A stretch of 7,961 nt of DNA from Marinospirillum sp. (GTDB lineage Bacteria > Pseudomonadota > Gammaproteobacteria > Pseudomonadales > Halomonadaceae). The notes beneath the pieces were generated by a model, which made no database searches, was not told the DNA's origin, and worked only from the letters and a program-made list of their open reading frames with translations. Made by a program: the position numbers and the translations under genes. Below, in pieces: positions 1-5,376 of the stretch (positions are counted from its first letter, which is position 1; each line of letters starts with the position of its first letter). The DNA is taken from assembly GCA_007116865.1 (NCBI GenBank), contig SKHR01000019.1, positions 1-7,961 on the forward strand, written 5' to 3'.

Positions 1-831
1 TACTCTTTGCCGGCAGAGGTTCAAGATCAGATGCGTGAGATGATCGCGCAAATGGCCCGTGAGCTGGGTGTGGTCGGTCTGATGAATGTGCAGCTGGCCT
101 GGCAGGATGGTGAGATTTATGTGATCGAGGTGAACCCTCGTGCTTCACGCACCGTGCCTTTTGTCTCCAAGTGCATTGGCACCTCCCTGGCACAGATCGC
201 AGCACGCTGCATGGCGGGCACCAGCCTTGAAGCCCAGGGCTTTACTCAAGAGGTGATCCCACCCTTCTTTAGCGTCAAGGAAGCGGTTTTCCCCTTCAAT
301 AAATTCCCCGGTGTGGACCCGATCCTTGGCCCGGAAATGAAATCAACTGGCGAAGTCATGGGCAGTGGCCTGTCCTTTGCGGAAGCCTTTTTGAAAGCGC
401 AGTTGGGCGCGGGCGAAAAAATGCCCAAAGCCGGTGGCAAAGCCTTTTTGTCGGTGCGCGAAATGGATAAAAGCGCGATCGCGGAAGTGGGTCAGCGTTT
501 GACCGACCTGGGTTATTCGCTGGTGGCAACCAGTGGCACGGCCAGGGTGCTGGCAGAGGCGGGATTGACTGCCGAAGTGGTCAATAAGGTGGCCGAAGGG
601 CGTCCTCACATTGTTGACAAGATCAAAAATGATGAGATCGCTTATATCGTTAATACCACCGAAGGTCGCCAAGCGATTGCGGATTCATCAGGCATTCGCC
701 GTGCGGCTTTGCAGCACAAGGTGCCCTATACCACCACTCTGGCGGGTGCGCTGGCCCTATGCCAAGCCTTGCAGTACGGCATGGATATCAAGGTTCGCCG
801 TTTGCAAGCGCTGCACGCAGGAGAAATCTAA
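1..831 (+). CDS. carB: Carbamoyl-phosphate synthase large subunit, C-terminal part
   Basis: This is the last 276 residues of CarB; the gene begins upstream of the window, and the usual protein is about 1,073 residues. CarB uses ammonia delivered by the CarA glutaminase, bicarbonate and two ATP to make carbamoyl phosphate for pyrimidines and arginine in the cytoplasm. The fragment starts inside the second ATP-grasp domain: Q31, E43 and N45 (in VIEVNPRASRTVPFVSK) match the metal ligands known as Q829, E841 and N843 in E. coli. From about residue 147 (FLSVREMDK) to the end lies the MGS-like allosteric domain bound by UMP, IMP and ornithine, with TSGTA, VNKVAEGRPHI and IVNTTEG. The reading frame is intact to TAA at 829-831. 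The stop shares its last base with the greA ATG, so the two genes are probably co-transcribed and translationally coupled. Identification is secure; only the 5' boundary is artificial. Confidence 0.98.
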   Translation, partial: YSLPAEVQDQMREMIAQMARELGVVGLMNVQLAWQDGEIYVIEVNPRASRTVPFVSKCIGTSLAQIAARCMAGTSLEAQGFTQEVIPPFFSVKEAVFPFNKFPGVDPILGPEMKSTGEVMGSGLSFAEAFLKAQLGAGEKMPKAGGKAFLSVREMDKSAIAEVGQRLTDLGYSLVATSGTARVLAEAGLTAEVVNKVAEGRPHIVDKIKNDEIAYIVNTTEGRQAIADSSGIRRAALQHKVPYTTTLAGALALCQALQYGMDIKVRRLQALHAGEI

Positions 832-1313
832 TGCAAAAAAATCCGATGACGCTTGCAGGAGAGCAGCGGCTACGCGAAGAGCTGGAACAGCTTAAAACCA
901 AGGAACGTCCTCGTATTATTGAGGCAATCGCTGAGGCGCGGGAGCATGGTGACCTGAAAGAAAACGCGGAATACCATGCCGCACGTGAGCAGCAGGGCTT
1001 CATTGAGGGACGGATCCAGGATATTGAAAGCAAACTCAGCAGTGCGCAGGTGATTGATGTGCGCCAACTGCCGCAAACCGGTAAGGTAGTGTTTGGTGTG
1101 ACGGTTCGGGTCCAGCATCTGGAAACCGAAGCGGAAAGTGAATACACCATCGTCGGTGAAGATGAAGCCGACTTGAAGGTCAACAAAATCTCCTACACTT
1201 CACCGATTGCGCGAGCACTGATTGGCAAGGAAGAAGGTGACGTGGCTTTGGTGCAAACACCAAAAGGCGCGGTTGAGTATGAGATTTTGCAGGTGGTTTA
1301 CGGCGACGAGTGA
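831..1313 (+). CDS. greA: Transcript cleavage factor GreA
   Basis: A 160-residue protein (the E. coli protein has 158) that enters the RNA polymerase secondary channel and stimulates cleavage of backtracked RNA, rescuing stalled complexes. The N-terminal coiled-coil hairpin (about residues 1-75) carries the signature EAREHGDLKENAEYHAAREQ; D41 and E44 at its tip are the acidic residues that coordinate the catalytic metal in the family. The C-terminal FKBP-like domain (about 80-158) contains IVGEDEADLK and SPIARALIGKEEGD. I chose the ATG at 831 because it aligns with the family N-terminus (MQKNPMTL) and has AGGAG at 819-823, seven bases upstream. A longer in-frame reading from 759 would run deep into carB and is not credible. 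The one-base TAATG overlap with carB suggests coupling. No separate promoter is obvious just upstream. The gene ends 39 bases before the convergent yhbY. Confidence 0.98.
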   Translation: MQKNPMTLAGEQRLREELEQLKTKERPRIIEAIAEAREHGDLKENAEYHAAREQQGFIEGRIQDIESKLSSAQVIDVRQLPQTGKVVFGVTVRVQHLETEAESEYTIVGEDEADLKVNKISYTSPIARALIGKEEGDVALVQTPKGAVEYEILQVVYGDE

Positions 1314-1321
1314 CACAGGAT

Positions 1322-1346
1322 GCGGGTCGGCCATTGGCCGGCCCGC
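1322..1346. terminator. Strong GC hairpin between convergent greA and yhbY
   Basis: GCGGGTCGGCC (1322-1332) pairs with GGCCGGCCCGC (1336-1346) across a three-base loop ATT: 11 pairs including one G-U. It fills most of the 39-base gap between the greA and yhbY stop codons, so it lies at the 3' end of both transcripts. Neither strand has a U-run after the stem, so it is not a classical intrinsic terminator. It may act with Rho, or block 3' exonucleases on both mRNAs. The hairpin is certain; its role is inferred. Confidence 0.6.
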
Positions 1347-1352
1347 AAGCCA

Positions 1353-1655
1353 TTAACGTGGTACTTTAGACAGTTTCAAGTTGGGTTTTTTCGCAGCACG
1401 ATAGAGCAATGCCATCTTGCCGATCACCTGAATGACCTCGGCGCGGCAGTCCTGACTGAGCTGAGAAATCAGTTGCTGACGGGCTTCACGATCACTGATG
1501 GCGAACTTGACCTTGATCAGCTCATGATCGTCCAGCGCTCGCTCGGTTTCTTTGATCAAACCCTCGGTCAGACCCTGTTCAGCCACATAAATGACCGGAT
1601 TGAGATGGTGTCCAACGGCGCGTAACTCGCGTTTTTGTGTGCCCTTCAGGCTCAT
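1353..1655 (-). CDS. yhbY: YhbY family RNA-binding protein (CRM domain)
   Basis: A 100-residue single-domain CRM protein (the E. coli homologue has 97). The family associates with pre-50S ribosomal particles and is thought to help ribosome assembly. Recognisable elements are the basic N-terminal helix KGTQKRELRAVGHHLNPV, the loop AEQGLTEG at residues 25-32, the helix ending in DDHELIKVK (42-50), and the C-terminal QVIGKMALLYR strand followed by a basic tail KKPNLKLSKVPR. The start is ATG at 1655-1653, preceded on the minus strand by a weak ribosome site with GAG nine bases upstream. The gene is divergent from rlmE and convergent with greA. This is the same orientation relative to rlmE as in E. 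coli, which links two ribosome maturation genes through one control region. A sigma-70-like promoter lies about 35 bases upstream. Product identity is clear; the precise molecular role is less settled in the literature. Confidence 0.95.
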   Translation of the reverse strand: MSLKGTQKRELRAVGHHLNPVIYVAEQGLTEGLIKETERALDDHELIKVKFAISDREARQQLISQLSQDCRAEVIQVIGKMALLYRAAKKPNLKLSKVPR

Positions 1656-1690
1656 GTTAGTTTACTCGTGATTTGGCGGAACAAACCGCT

Positions 1691-1719
1691 ATTTTACCTG
1701 CTCCCTTTAGCAGGGTCAC
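1691..1719 (-). promoter_or_regulatory. Likely sigma-70 promoter of yhbY
   Basis: On the minus strand GTGACC (1719-1714, 4 of 6 to the -35 consensus) is followed after exactly 17 bases by TAAAAT (1696-1691, 5 of 6 to the -10 consensus). Transcription would begin near 1684, giving a leader of roughly 30 bases before the yhbY ATG at 1655. The position and spacing are right for the divergent gene. There is no experimental support, and an AT-rich match could be chance. Confidence 0.5.
1697..1714. repeat. Inverted repeat in the yhbY/rlmE divergent region
   Basis: CCTGCT (1697-1702) and AGCAGG (1709-1714) form a perfect 6-bp inverted repeat around a six-base centre CCCTTT. It occupies almost the whole spacer between the proposed -35 and -10 boxes of yhbY, and lies 11 bases before the rlmE ribosome binding site. 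It could be an operator or a small hairpin in the rlmE leader. A second, weaker stem (GCGG 1676-1679 / CCGC 1686-1689) sits beside it. Six base pairs can arise by chance, so its function is open. Confidence 0.4.
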
Positions 1720-1725
1720 CCATGA

Positions 1726-1731
1726 AAGGAG
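1726..1731 (+). promoter_or_regulatory. Ribosome binding site that fixes the rlmE TTG start
   Basis: AAGGAG lies nine bases before the TTG at 1741. It is the only good Shine-Dalgarno match in the region, and no ATG in the rlmE frame occurs at a suitable distance, so translation is expected to start at TTG. Confidence 0.8.
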
Positions 1732-1740
1732 ATTCTTCGT

Positions 1741-2364
1741 TTGGCGCGATCAAAAACCAGTGCTGGCTGGCTGAAAGAGCATGTCGATGATGTTTGGGTG
1801 AAGCGTGCTCAAAAGGAGGGTTATCGCTCTCGAGCAGCGTATAAATTGATTGAGCTGGATGAAAAGGATCAATTGCTGCGTCCTGGCATGACCGTGATAG
1901 ACCTGGGGGCGGCCCCCGGTGGGTGGTGTCAGGTGCTGGCTCAACGCCTGGGTGGCCGAGGGCGGATTCTGGCCTCGGATATTCTGCCCATGAACCCCAT
2001 TGAAGATGTGCAGTTCATCCAGGGCGACTTTACCGATGATGCGGTGTTGGATGCGCTGCTTGAAGCCATGGGTAATCAGCAGGCTGACCTTGTGATCTCG
2101 GATATGGCCCCCAATATGAGTGGTATGAAGGCCATTGATCAGCCCAAAGCCATGTATTTGGTTGAGCTGGCACTGGATCTGGCCTGCCAGCTGCTTAAGC
2201 CGCAAGGCGCGTTTGTAGCCAAGGTGTTTCAAGGGGAAGGGTCGGCTGAGCTTTTACAACAGCTCAAACAGGATTTTCAGCGGGTGGTGACACGCAAGCC
2301 GGCGGCGTCACGTGCCAGGTCGAGCGAGATCTATCTGGTGGCACAGGGTTTTAAGGGGCGTTGA
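1741..2364 (+). CDS. rlmE: 23S rRNA 2'-O-methyltransferase RlmE (FtsJ/RrmJ)
   Basis: A 207-residue SAM-dependent methyltransferase that, in E. coli, methylates the ribose 2'-OH of U2552 in the A-loop of 23S rRNA, a late step in 50S maturation. The SAM-binding motif VIDLGAAPGGW is at residues 52-62. The family's catalytic tetrad K-D-K-E is complete: K35 (AAYKL), D121 (SDMAPNMSG), K161 (AKVFQGEG) and E196 (SSEIYLV), each exactly three positions before its E. coli counterpart (38/124/164/199). The N-terminus is basic, suited to RNA contact. Translation starts at TTG, supported by AAGGAG nine bases upstream. The gene is followed after 143 bases by ftsH, the usual partner; in E. coli the pair is heat-shock (sigma-32) controlled, but I see no convincing sigma-32 promoter here. 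No forward sigma-70 promoter is obvious in the 85-base upstream gap either. Confidence 0.97.
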   Translation: MARSKTSAGWLKEHVDDVWVKRAQKEGYRSRAAYKLIELDEKDQLLRPGMTVIDLGAAPGGWCQVLAQRLGGRGRILASDILPMNPIEDVQFIQGDFTDDAVLDALLEAMGNQQADLVISDMAPNMSGMKAIDQPKAMYLVELALDLACQLLKPQGAFVAKVFQGEGSAELLQQLKQDFQRVVTRKPAASRARSSEIYLVAQGFKGR

Positions 2365-2385
2365 TTCCGGCTCTGTTTCACTGAG

Positions 2386-2394
2386 TGATATAAA
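2386..2394 (+). promoter_or_regulatory. Possible extended -10 promoter for ftsH
   Basis: TGA directly followed by TATAAA forms an extended -10 element (TGn plus 5 of 6 to the -10 consensus) in an AT-rich patch of the 143-base rlmE-ftsH gap. There is no recognisable -35 box at 16-18 bases, which extended -10 promoters can tolerate. Transcription would start near 2402, leaving a leader of about 105 bases. A second -10-like hexamer, TATGAT at 2449-2454, has no -35 either. ftsH may simply be read through from rlmE. Confidence 0.3.
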
Positions 2395-2495
2395 ATAATT
2401 ATGAAACGCATCGGGCTTGATGCCGGTCAATTTCTACTGTGATTAGTGTATGATGCCCTAAAGTGCTTATTGCGCCTGGGTACAACCGATTTAAA

Positions 2496-2500
2496 GAGGG
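2496..2500 (+). promoter_or_regulatory. Ribosome binding site deciding the ftsH start
   Basis: GAGGG lies seven bases before TTG at 2508 and 16 bases before ATG at 2517. The spacing favours the TTG. It also excludes the more distal in-frame start at 2463, which lies upstream of the site. Confidence 0.6.
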
Positions 2501-2507
2501 CTCTGCC

Positions 2508-4478
2508 TTGAACGATATGGCCAAAAATCTCATTCTGTGGCTGATCATCGCAGCGGTATTGCTGACGGTGTTCAACAACTTTAATGTTGAGACCACCAAC
2601 AATGCGCTGAACTACTCCCAGTTTGTGCAGGAAGTTCAGCAACAGCAAGTGCGAAAAGTCGTGATTGATGGCTTCGAAATCCATGGCGAGCGCGTTGATG
2701 GCAGTCGTTTCCAAACCATTCGCCCAGCCGCGGAAGACCCCCGCTTGATGGATGACCTGCTCAGCAACAACGTGCTGGTCGAAGGGCGCAAACCGGAAAG
2801 CCAAAGCATCTGGACTCGCCTGCTGATTGCCAGTTTCCCGATTTTGTTGATCATGGCCATTTTCCTCTTCTTTATGCGTCAGATGCAGGGCGGCGGCGGT
2901 GGTCGTGGCGGCCCGATGAGTTTTGGTAAATCCAAAGCCCGTTTGTTGACCCAGGATCAGATTAAAACCACCTTTGCCGATGTGGCTGGCTGTGATGAGG
3001 CCAAGGAAGATGTCAAAGAGTTGGTTGACTTCCTGCGCGATCCAAGCAAATTCCAGCGCCTGGGCGGTAAAATTCCTCGCGGTGTGCTCATGGTGGGCAA
3101 CCCAGGTACAGGTAAAACCCTGCTGGCCAAGGCGGTCGCGGGTGAAGCCAAGGTGCCCTTTTTCACAATTTCTGGTTCTGACTTCGTGGAAATGTTTGTT
3201 GGGGTCGGGGCCTCGCGAGTGCGGGATATGTTTGAGCAGGCGAAAAAACAGTCCCCCTGCATTATTTTTATTGATGAGATAGATGCGGTCGGTCGCCACC
3301 GGGGTGCAGGCATGGGTGGAGGCCACGATGAGCGTGAGCAAACCCTCAACCAGCTGCTGGTGGAAATGGATGGCTTTGATCCCAATGATGGTGTCATCGT
3401 GATCGCGGCAACCAACCGCCCTGATGTATTAGACCCAGCACTGCTCCGCCCTGGCCGCTTTGATCGCCAGGTGGTGGTCGGCCTGCCGGATATTCGTGGT
3501 CGTGAGCAGATTCTTAAGGTTCACATGCGCAAAGTGCCGCTGGCCGATGATGTGAACCCTTCAGTGATTGCTCGTGGCACGCCTGGCTTTTCCGGTGCCG
3601 ATCTGGCCAATCTGGTCAATGAGGCTGCCCTGTTTGCCGCGCGCAACAATCGTCGTCTGGTTGGCATGGAAGAGTTTGATAAAGCCAAAGACAAGATCAT
3701 GATGGGCGCGGAACGCAAAAGCATGGTCATGACTGAAAAAGACAAGATCATGACCGCTTATCATGAAGCCGGTCATGCGATTCTGGGGCGTCTGCTAAAA
3801 GATCACGATCCGGTGTACAAGGTATCGATCATTCCTCGTGGTCGTGCGCTGGGCGTCACCATGTTCCTGCCAGAAGAAGATCGGGTGTCCTACACACGTC
3901 GTTATTTGCTGAGCCGCATCACCTCAGCCTACGGCGGACGCATTGCCGAAGAAATGTTCTATGGTGCCGATGGGGTGTCCACGGGTGCGCAGAACGATAT
4001 TCAGCAAGCGACTAAAATGGCCCGCAACATGGTCACCAAGTGGGGCCTGTCAGATAAGGCCGGTCCGGTGCTTTACAGCGAAGAAGACGGTGAAGTCTTT
4101 TTGGGCAAGGGGCATACCGGTGGCAGTCAAATGAACGTCAGCGGTGAAACCGCCAAGCTGATTGATGCAGAAGTGCGCCGGATTTTGGATGAGTGTTACG
4201 AAGAAGCCACTCGTTTGCTGGAAGAAAACCGTGACAAGATGGAGCTGATGAAGGACGCGCTGATGGAGTACGAAACCATTGGTGCGCTGCAAATTGATCA
4301 GATCATGGAAGGCCGCAAGCCCGAACCCCCCGAAGACTGGGATCAGGGTGATGGTGAGGTGAGCGCCGAAGAGGCGGAGGCCTCCGCAGAGCCTCAAGCG
4401 GCAGAGGACGAGCCGACGGATGAGGATGAAGAGCCCAAGCGCCGCCCCAGTGATCCGCTGGGTGGCTCGGTTCACTAA
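2508..4478 (+). CDS. ftsH: ATP-dependent zinc metalloprotease FtsH
   Basis: A 656-residue membrane-anchored AAA+ protease that forms hexamers in the inner membrane and degrades misassembled membrane proteins and short-lived regulators such as LpxC and sigma-32 in E. coli. TM1 is about residues 8-23, followed by a periplasmic domain, TM2 about 105-123 and a glycine-rich linker. The AAA domain has Walker A GNPGTGKT (197-204), Walker B CIIFIDEID (251-259) and the second region of homology with the arginine finger in RPGRFDR (314-320). The zinc site is HEAGH (H419, E420, H423) with D497 as third ligand, matching E. coli H414, H418 and D492. The last 45 or so residues are a very acidic tail. The second Walker A residue is Asn where E. 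coli has Pro. I chose TTG at 2508 (MNDMAKNL) because of the ribosome site; ATG at 2517 (MAKNL, 653 residues) matches the annotated E. coli start and is the alternative. An intrinsic terminator follows. Confidence 0.97.
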   Translation: MNDMAKNLILWLIIAAVLLTVFNNFNVETTNNALNYSQFVQEVQQQQVRKVVIDGFEIHGERVDGSRFQTIRPAAEDPRLMDDLLSNNVLVEGRKPESQSIWTRLLIASFPILLIMAIFLFFMRQMQGGGGGRGGPMSFGKSKARLLTQDQIKTTFADVAGCDEAKEDVKELVDFLRDPSKFQRLGGKIPRGVLMVGNPGTGKTLLAKAVAGEAKVPFFTISGSDFVEMFVGVGASRVRDMFEQAKKQSPCIIFIDEIDAVGRHRGAGMGGGHDEREQTLNQLLVEMDGFDPNDGVIVIAATNRPDVLDPALLRPGRFDRQVVVGLPDIRGREQILKVHMRKVPLADDVNPSVIARGTPGFSGADLANLVNEAALFAARNNRRLVGMEEFDKAKDKIMMGAERKSMVMTEKDKIMTAYHEAGHAILGRLLKDHDPVYKVSIIPRGRALGVTMFLPEEDRVSYTRRYLLSRITSAYGGRIAEEMFYGADGVSTGAQNDIQQATKMARNMVTKWGLSDKAGPVLYSEEDGEVFLGKGHTGGSQMNVSGETAKLIDAEVRRILDECYEEATRLLEENRDKMELMKDALMEYETIGALQIDQIMEGRKPEPPEDWDQGDGEVSAEEAEASAEPQAAEDEPTDEDEEPKRRPSDPLGGSVH

Positions 4479-4489
4479 GTTGTTTTAAG

Positions 4490-4513
4490 GCCCCGCAAGA
4501 TGCGGGGCTTTTT
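4490..4513 (+). terminator. Intrinsic terminator after ftsH
   Basis: GCCCCGCA (4490-4497) pairs perfectly with TGCGGGGC (4501-4508) across a three-base loop AGA, followed at once by five T (4509-4513). AAG before the stem can also pair with the first T residues. This is a textbook Rho-independent terminator 11 bases after the ftsH stop. It ends 13 bases before the folP ATG, which leaves no room for a folP promoter in between. Confidence 0.92.
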
Positions 4514-4526
4514 CCTGAGAGACCGC

Positions 4527-5354
4527 ATGTTATTGTCCAACGCGCAGCGAAGCCTCGATTTGAGTCAGCCCCAGGTGATGGGGATTTTAAATCTGACGCC
4601 GGACTCCTTTTCAGATGGTGGATGTTACACCCAGGTTGATTTGGCGCTGGAGCATGCACTGCAAATGGTGGAAGCCGGTGCCGCTTTGATTGATCTGGGT
4701 GGGGAATCCACACGCCCTGGCGCAGCGCCTGTTTCTGCTCAGCAAGAGTGTGATCGGGTGTTGCCTGTCTTGCAGGCGCTGCGACCCTTGACCGATGCGT
4801 GGATTTCAGTCGATACCAGCAACCCGGAGTTGATGCGTGAAGCCGCTGCGTTGGGCGCTGATTTGATCAACGATGTGCGCGCTTTACGCCAGCCGGGGGC
4901 GCTGGAGGCCGCGGCGGCCAGTGGTTTGCCGGTCTGTCTGATGCATATGCGGGGTGAACCCGGCCATATGCAAACCCTGGCAGACTATGAATCCGTCATG
5001 GCGTCGGTCGAATCTTTTTTGACTGAAAGAATTCATGCCTGTGAGCAGGCTGGTATTAAAAGAGATCGGTTACTGCTAGATCCCGGATTTGGCTTTGCGA
5101 AAACCCTCGCGCATAATTTGCAGCTGTTGAAGAATCTGTCCCGGCTTGGTCACTTGGGTTTGCCGCTGTTAGTAGGAATGTCGCGCAAGCGGATGCTGGG
5201 TGATCTGACGGGGCGACCAGCCGATCAGCGTCTTGGGGCGGGCATTGCCGCGCACCTGCTGGCGGTTGATCAGGGGGCAAGCATTGTGAGGGTGCACGAT
5301 GTGGCACCCATGGTCGATGCGCTGAAAGTCTGGCAGGCGGTACAGACGGGTTAA
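4527..5354 (+). CDS. folP: Dihydropteroate synthase
   Basis: A 275-residue TIM-barrel enzyme that joins 6-hydroxymethyl-7,8-dihydropterin pyrophosphate to p-aminobenzoate to give 7,8-dihydropteroate in folate synthesis; it is the target of sulfonamides. From this start the numbering matches E. coli FolP exactly: N22 (GILNLTPDSFSDGG), T62-R63-P64 (GGESTRPG), D96 (SVDTSNPE), N115 (INDVRAL), D185 (LDPGFGF), K221 (SRKR), R255 and H257 (IVRVHD). All known substrate-contact residues are therefore present. ATG at 4527 aligns the N-terminus with the E. coli protein (275 versus 282 residues). The in-frame ATG at 4500 lies partly in the terminator loop and is rejected. The ribosome site is weak (GAG at 4517-4519). 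Expression probably depends on read-through of the ftsH terminator or a promoter inside ftsH. glmM follows 22 bases downstream. Confidence 0.97.
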   Translation: MLLSNAQRSLDLSQPQVMGILNLTPDSFSDGGCYTQVDLALEHALQMVEAGAALIDLGGESTRPGAAPVSAQQECDRVLPVLQALRPLTDAWISVDTSNPELMREAAALGADLINDVRALRQPGALEAAAASGLPVCLMHMRGEPGHMQTLADYESVMASVESFLTERIHACEQAGIKRDRLLLDPGFGFAKTLAHNLQLLKNLSRLGHLGLPLLVGMSRKRMLGDLTGRPADQRLGAGIAAHLLAVDQGASIVRVHDVAPMVDALKVWQAVQTG

Positions 5355-5362
5355 ATTGAACG

Positions 5363-5368
5363 AAGGAG
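5363..5368 (+). promoter_or_regulatory. Ribosome binding site deciding the glmM start
   Basis: AAGGAG is eight bases before ATG at 5377. An in-frame TTG at 5356 lies upstream of this site, so a start there would make the site useless; the ATG is the real start. Confidence 0.9.
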
Positions 5369-5376
5369 CCCTGGGC

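Noticed and set aside
614..619. Perfect TTGACA -35 hexamer in the end of carB, a candidate greA promoter
   Set aside because: No acceptable -10 hexamer occurs 16-18 bases downstream; TTATAT and TATATC nearby are 22-24 bases away.
1320..1625. 101-codon forward open frame opposite yhbY
   Set aside because: It is antisense to a clear YhbY coding sequence and resembles no protein family I know.
1715..1725. CACCCATGA before rlmE resembles a sigma-32 -10 element, as expected from E. coli heat-shock control of rlmE-ftsH
   Set aside because: No CTTGAAA-like -35 lies at 11-16 bases upstream, so the match is partial and not reported as a promoter.
2401..2442. Thirteen-codon mini-ORF (MKRIGLDAGQFLL) in the ftsH leader, a possible leader peptide
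   Set aside because: No ribosome binding site precedes it, it has no regulatory codon run, and no attenuator hairpin with U-run follows.
2427..3341. Long 304-codon reverse open frame opposite the ftsH N-terminal half
   Set aside because: It is a shadow of the strongly conserved ftsH frame; its His/Gln/Asn-rich translation has no recognisable domain.
4500..4526. Upstream in-frame extension of folP from ATG 4500
   Set aside because: The ATG begins at the last base of the terminator loop with no ribosome site, and the added residues have no counterpart in the family.
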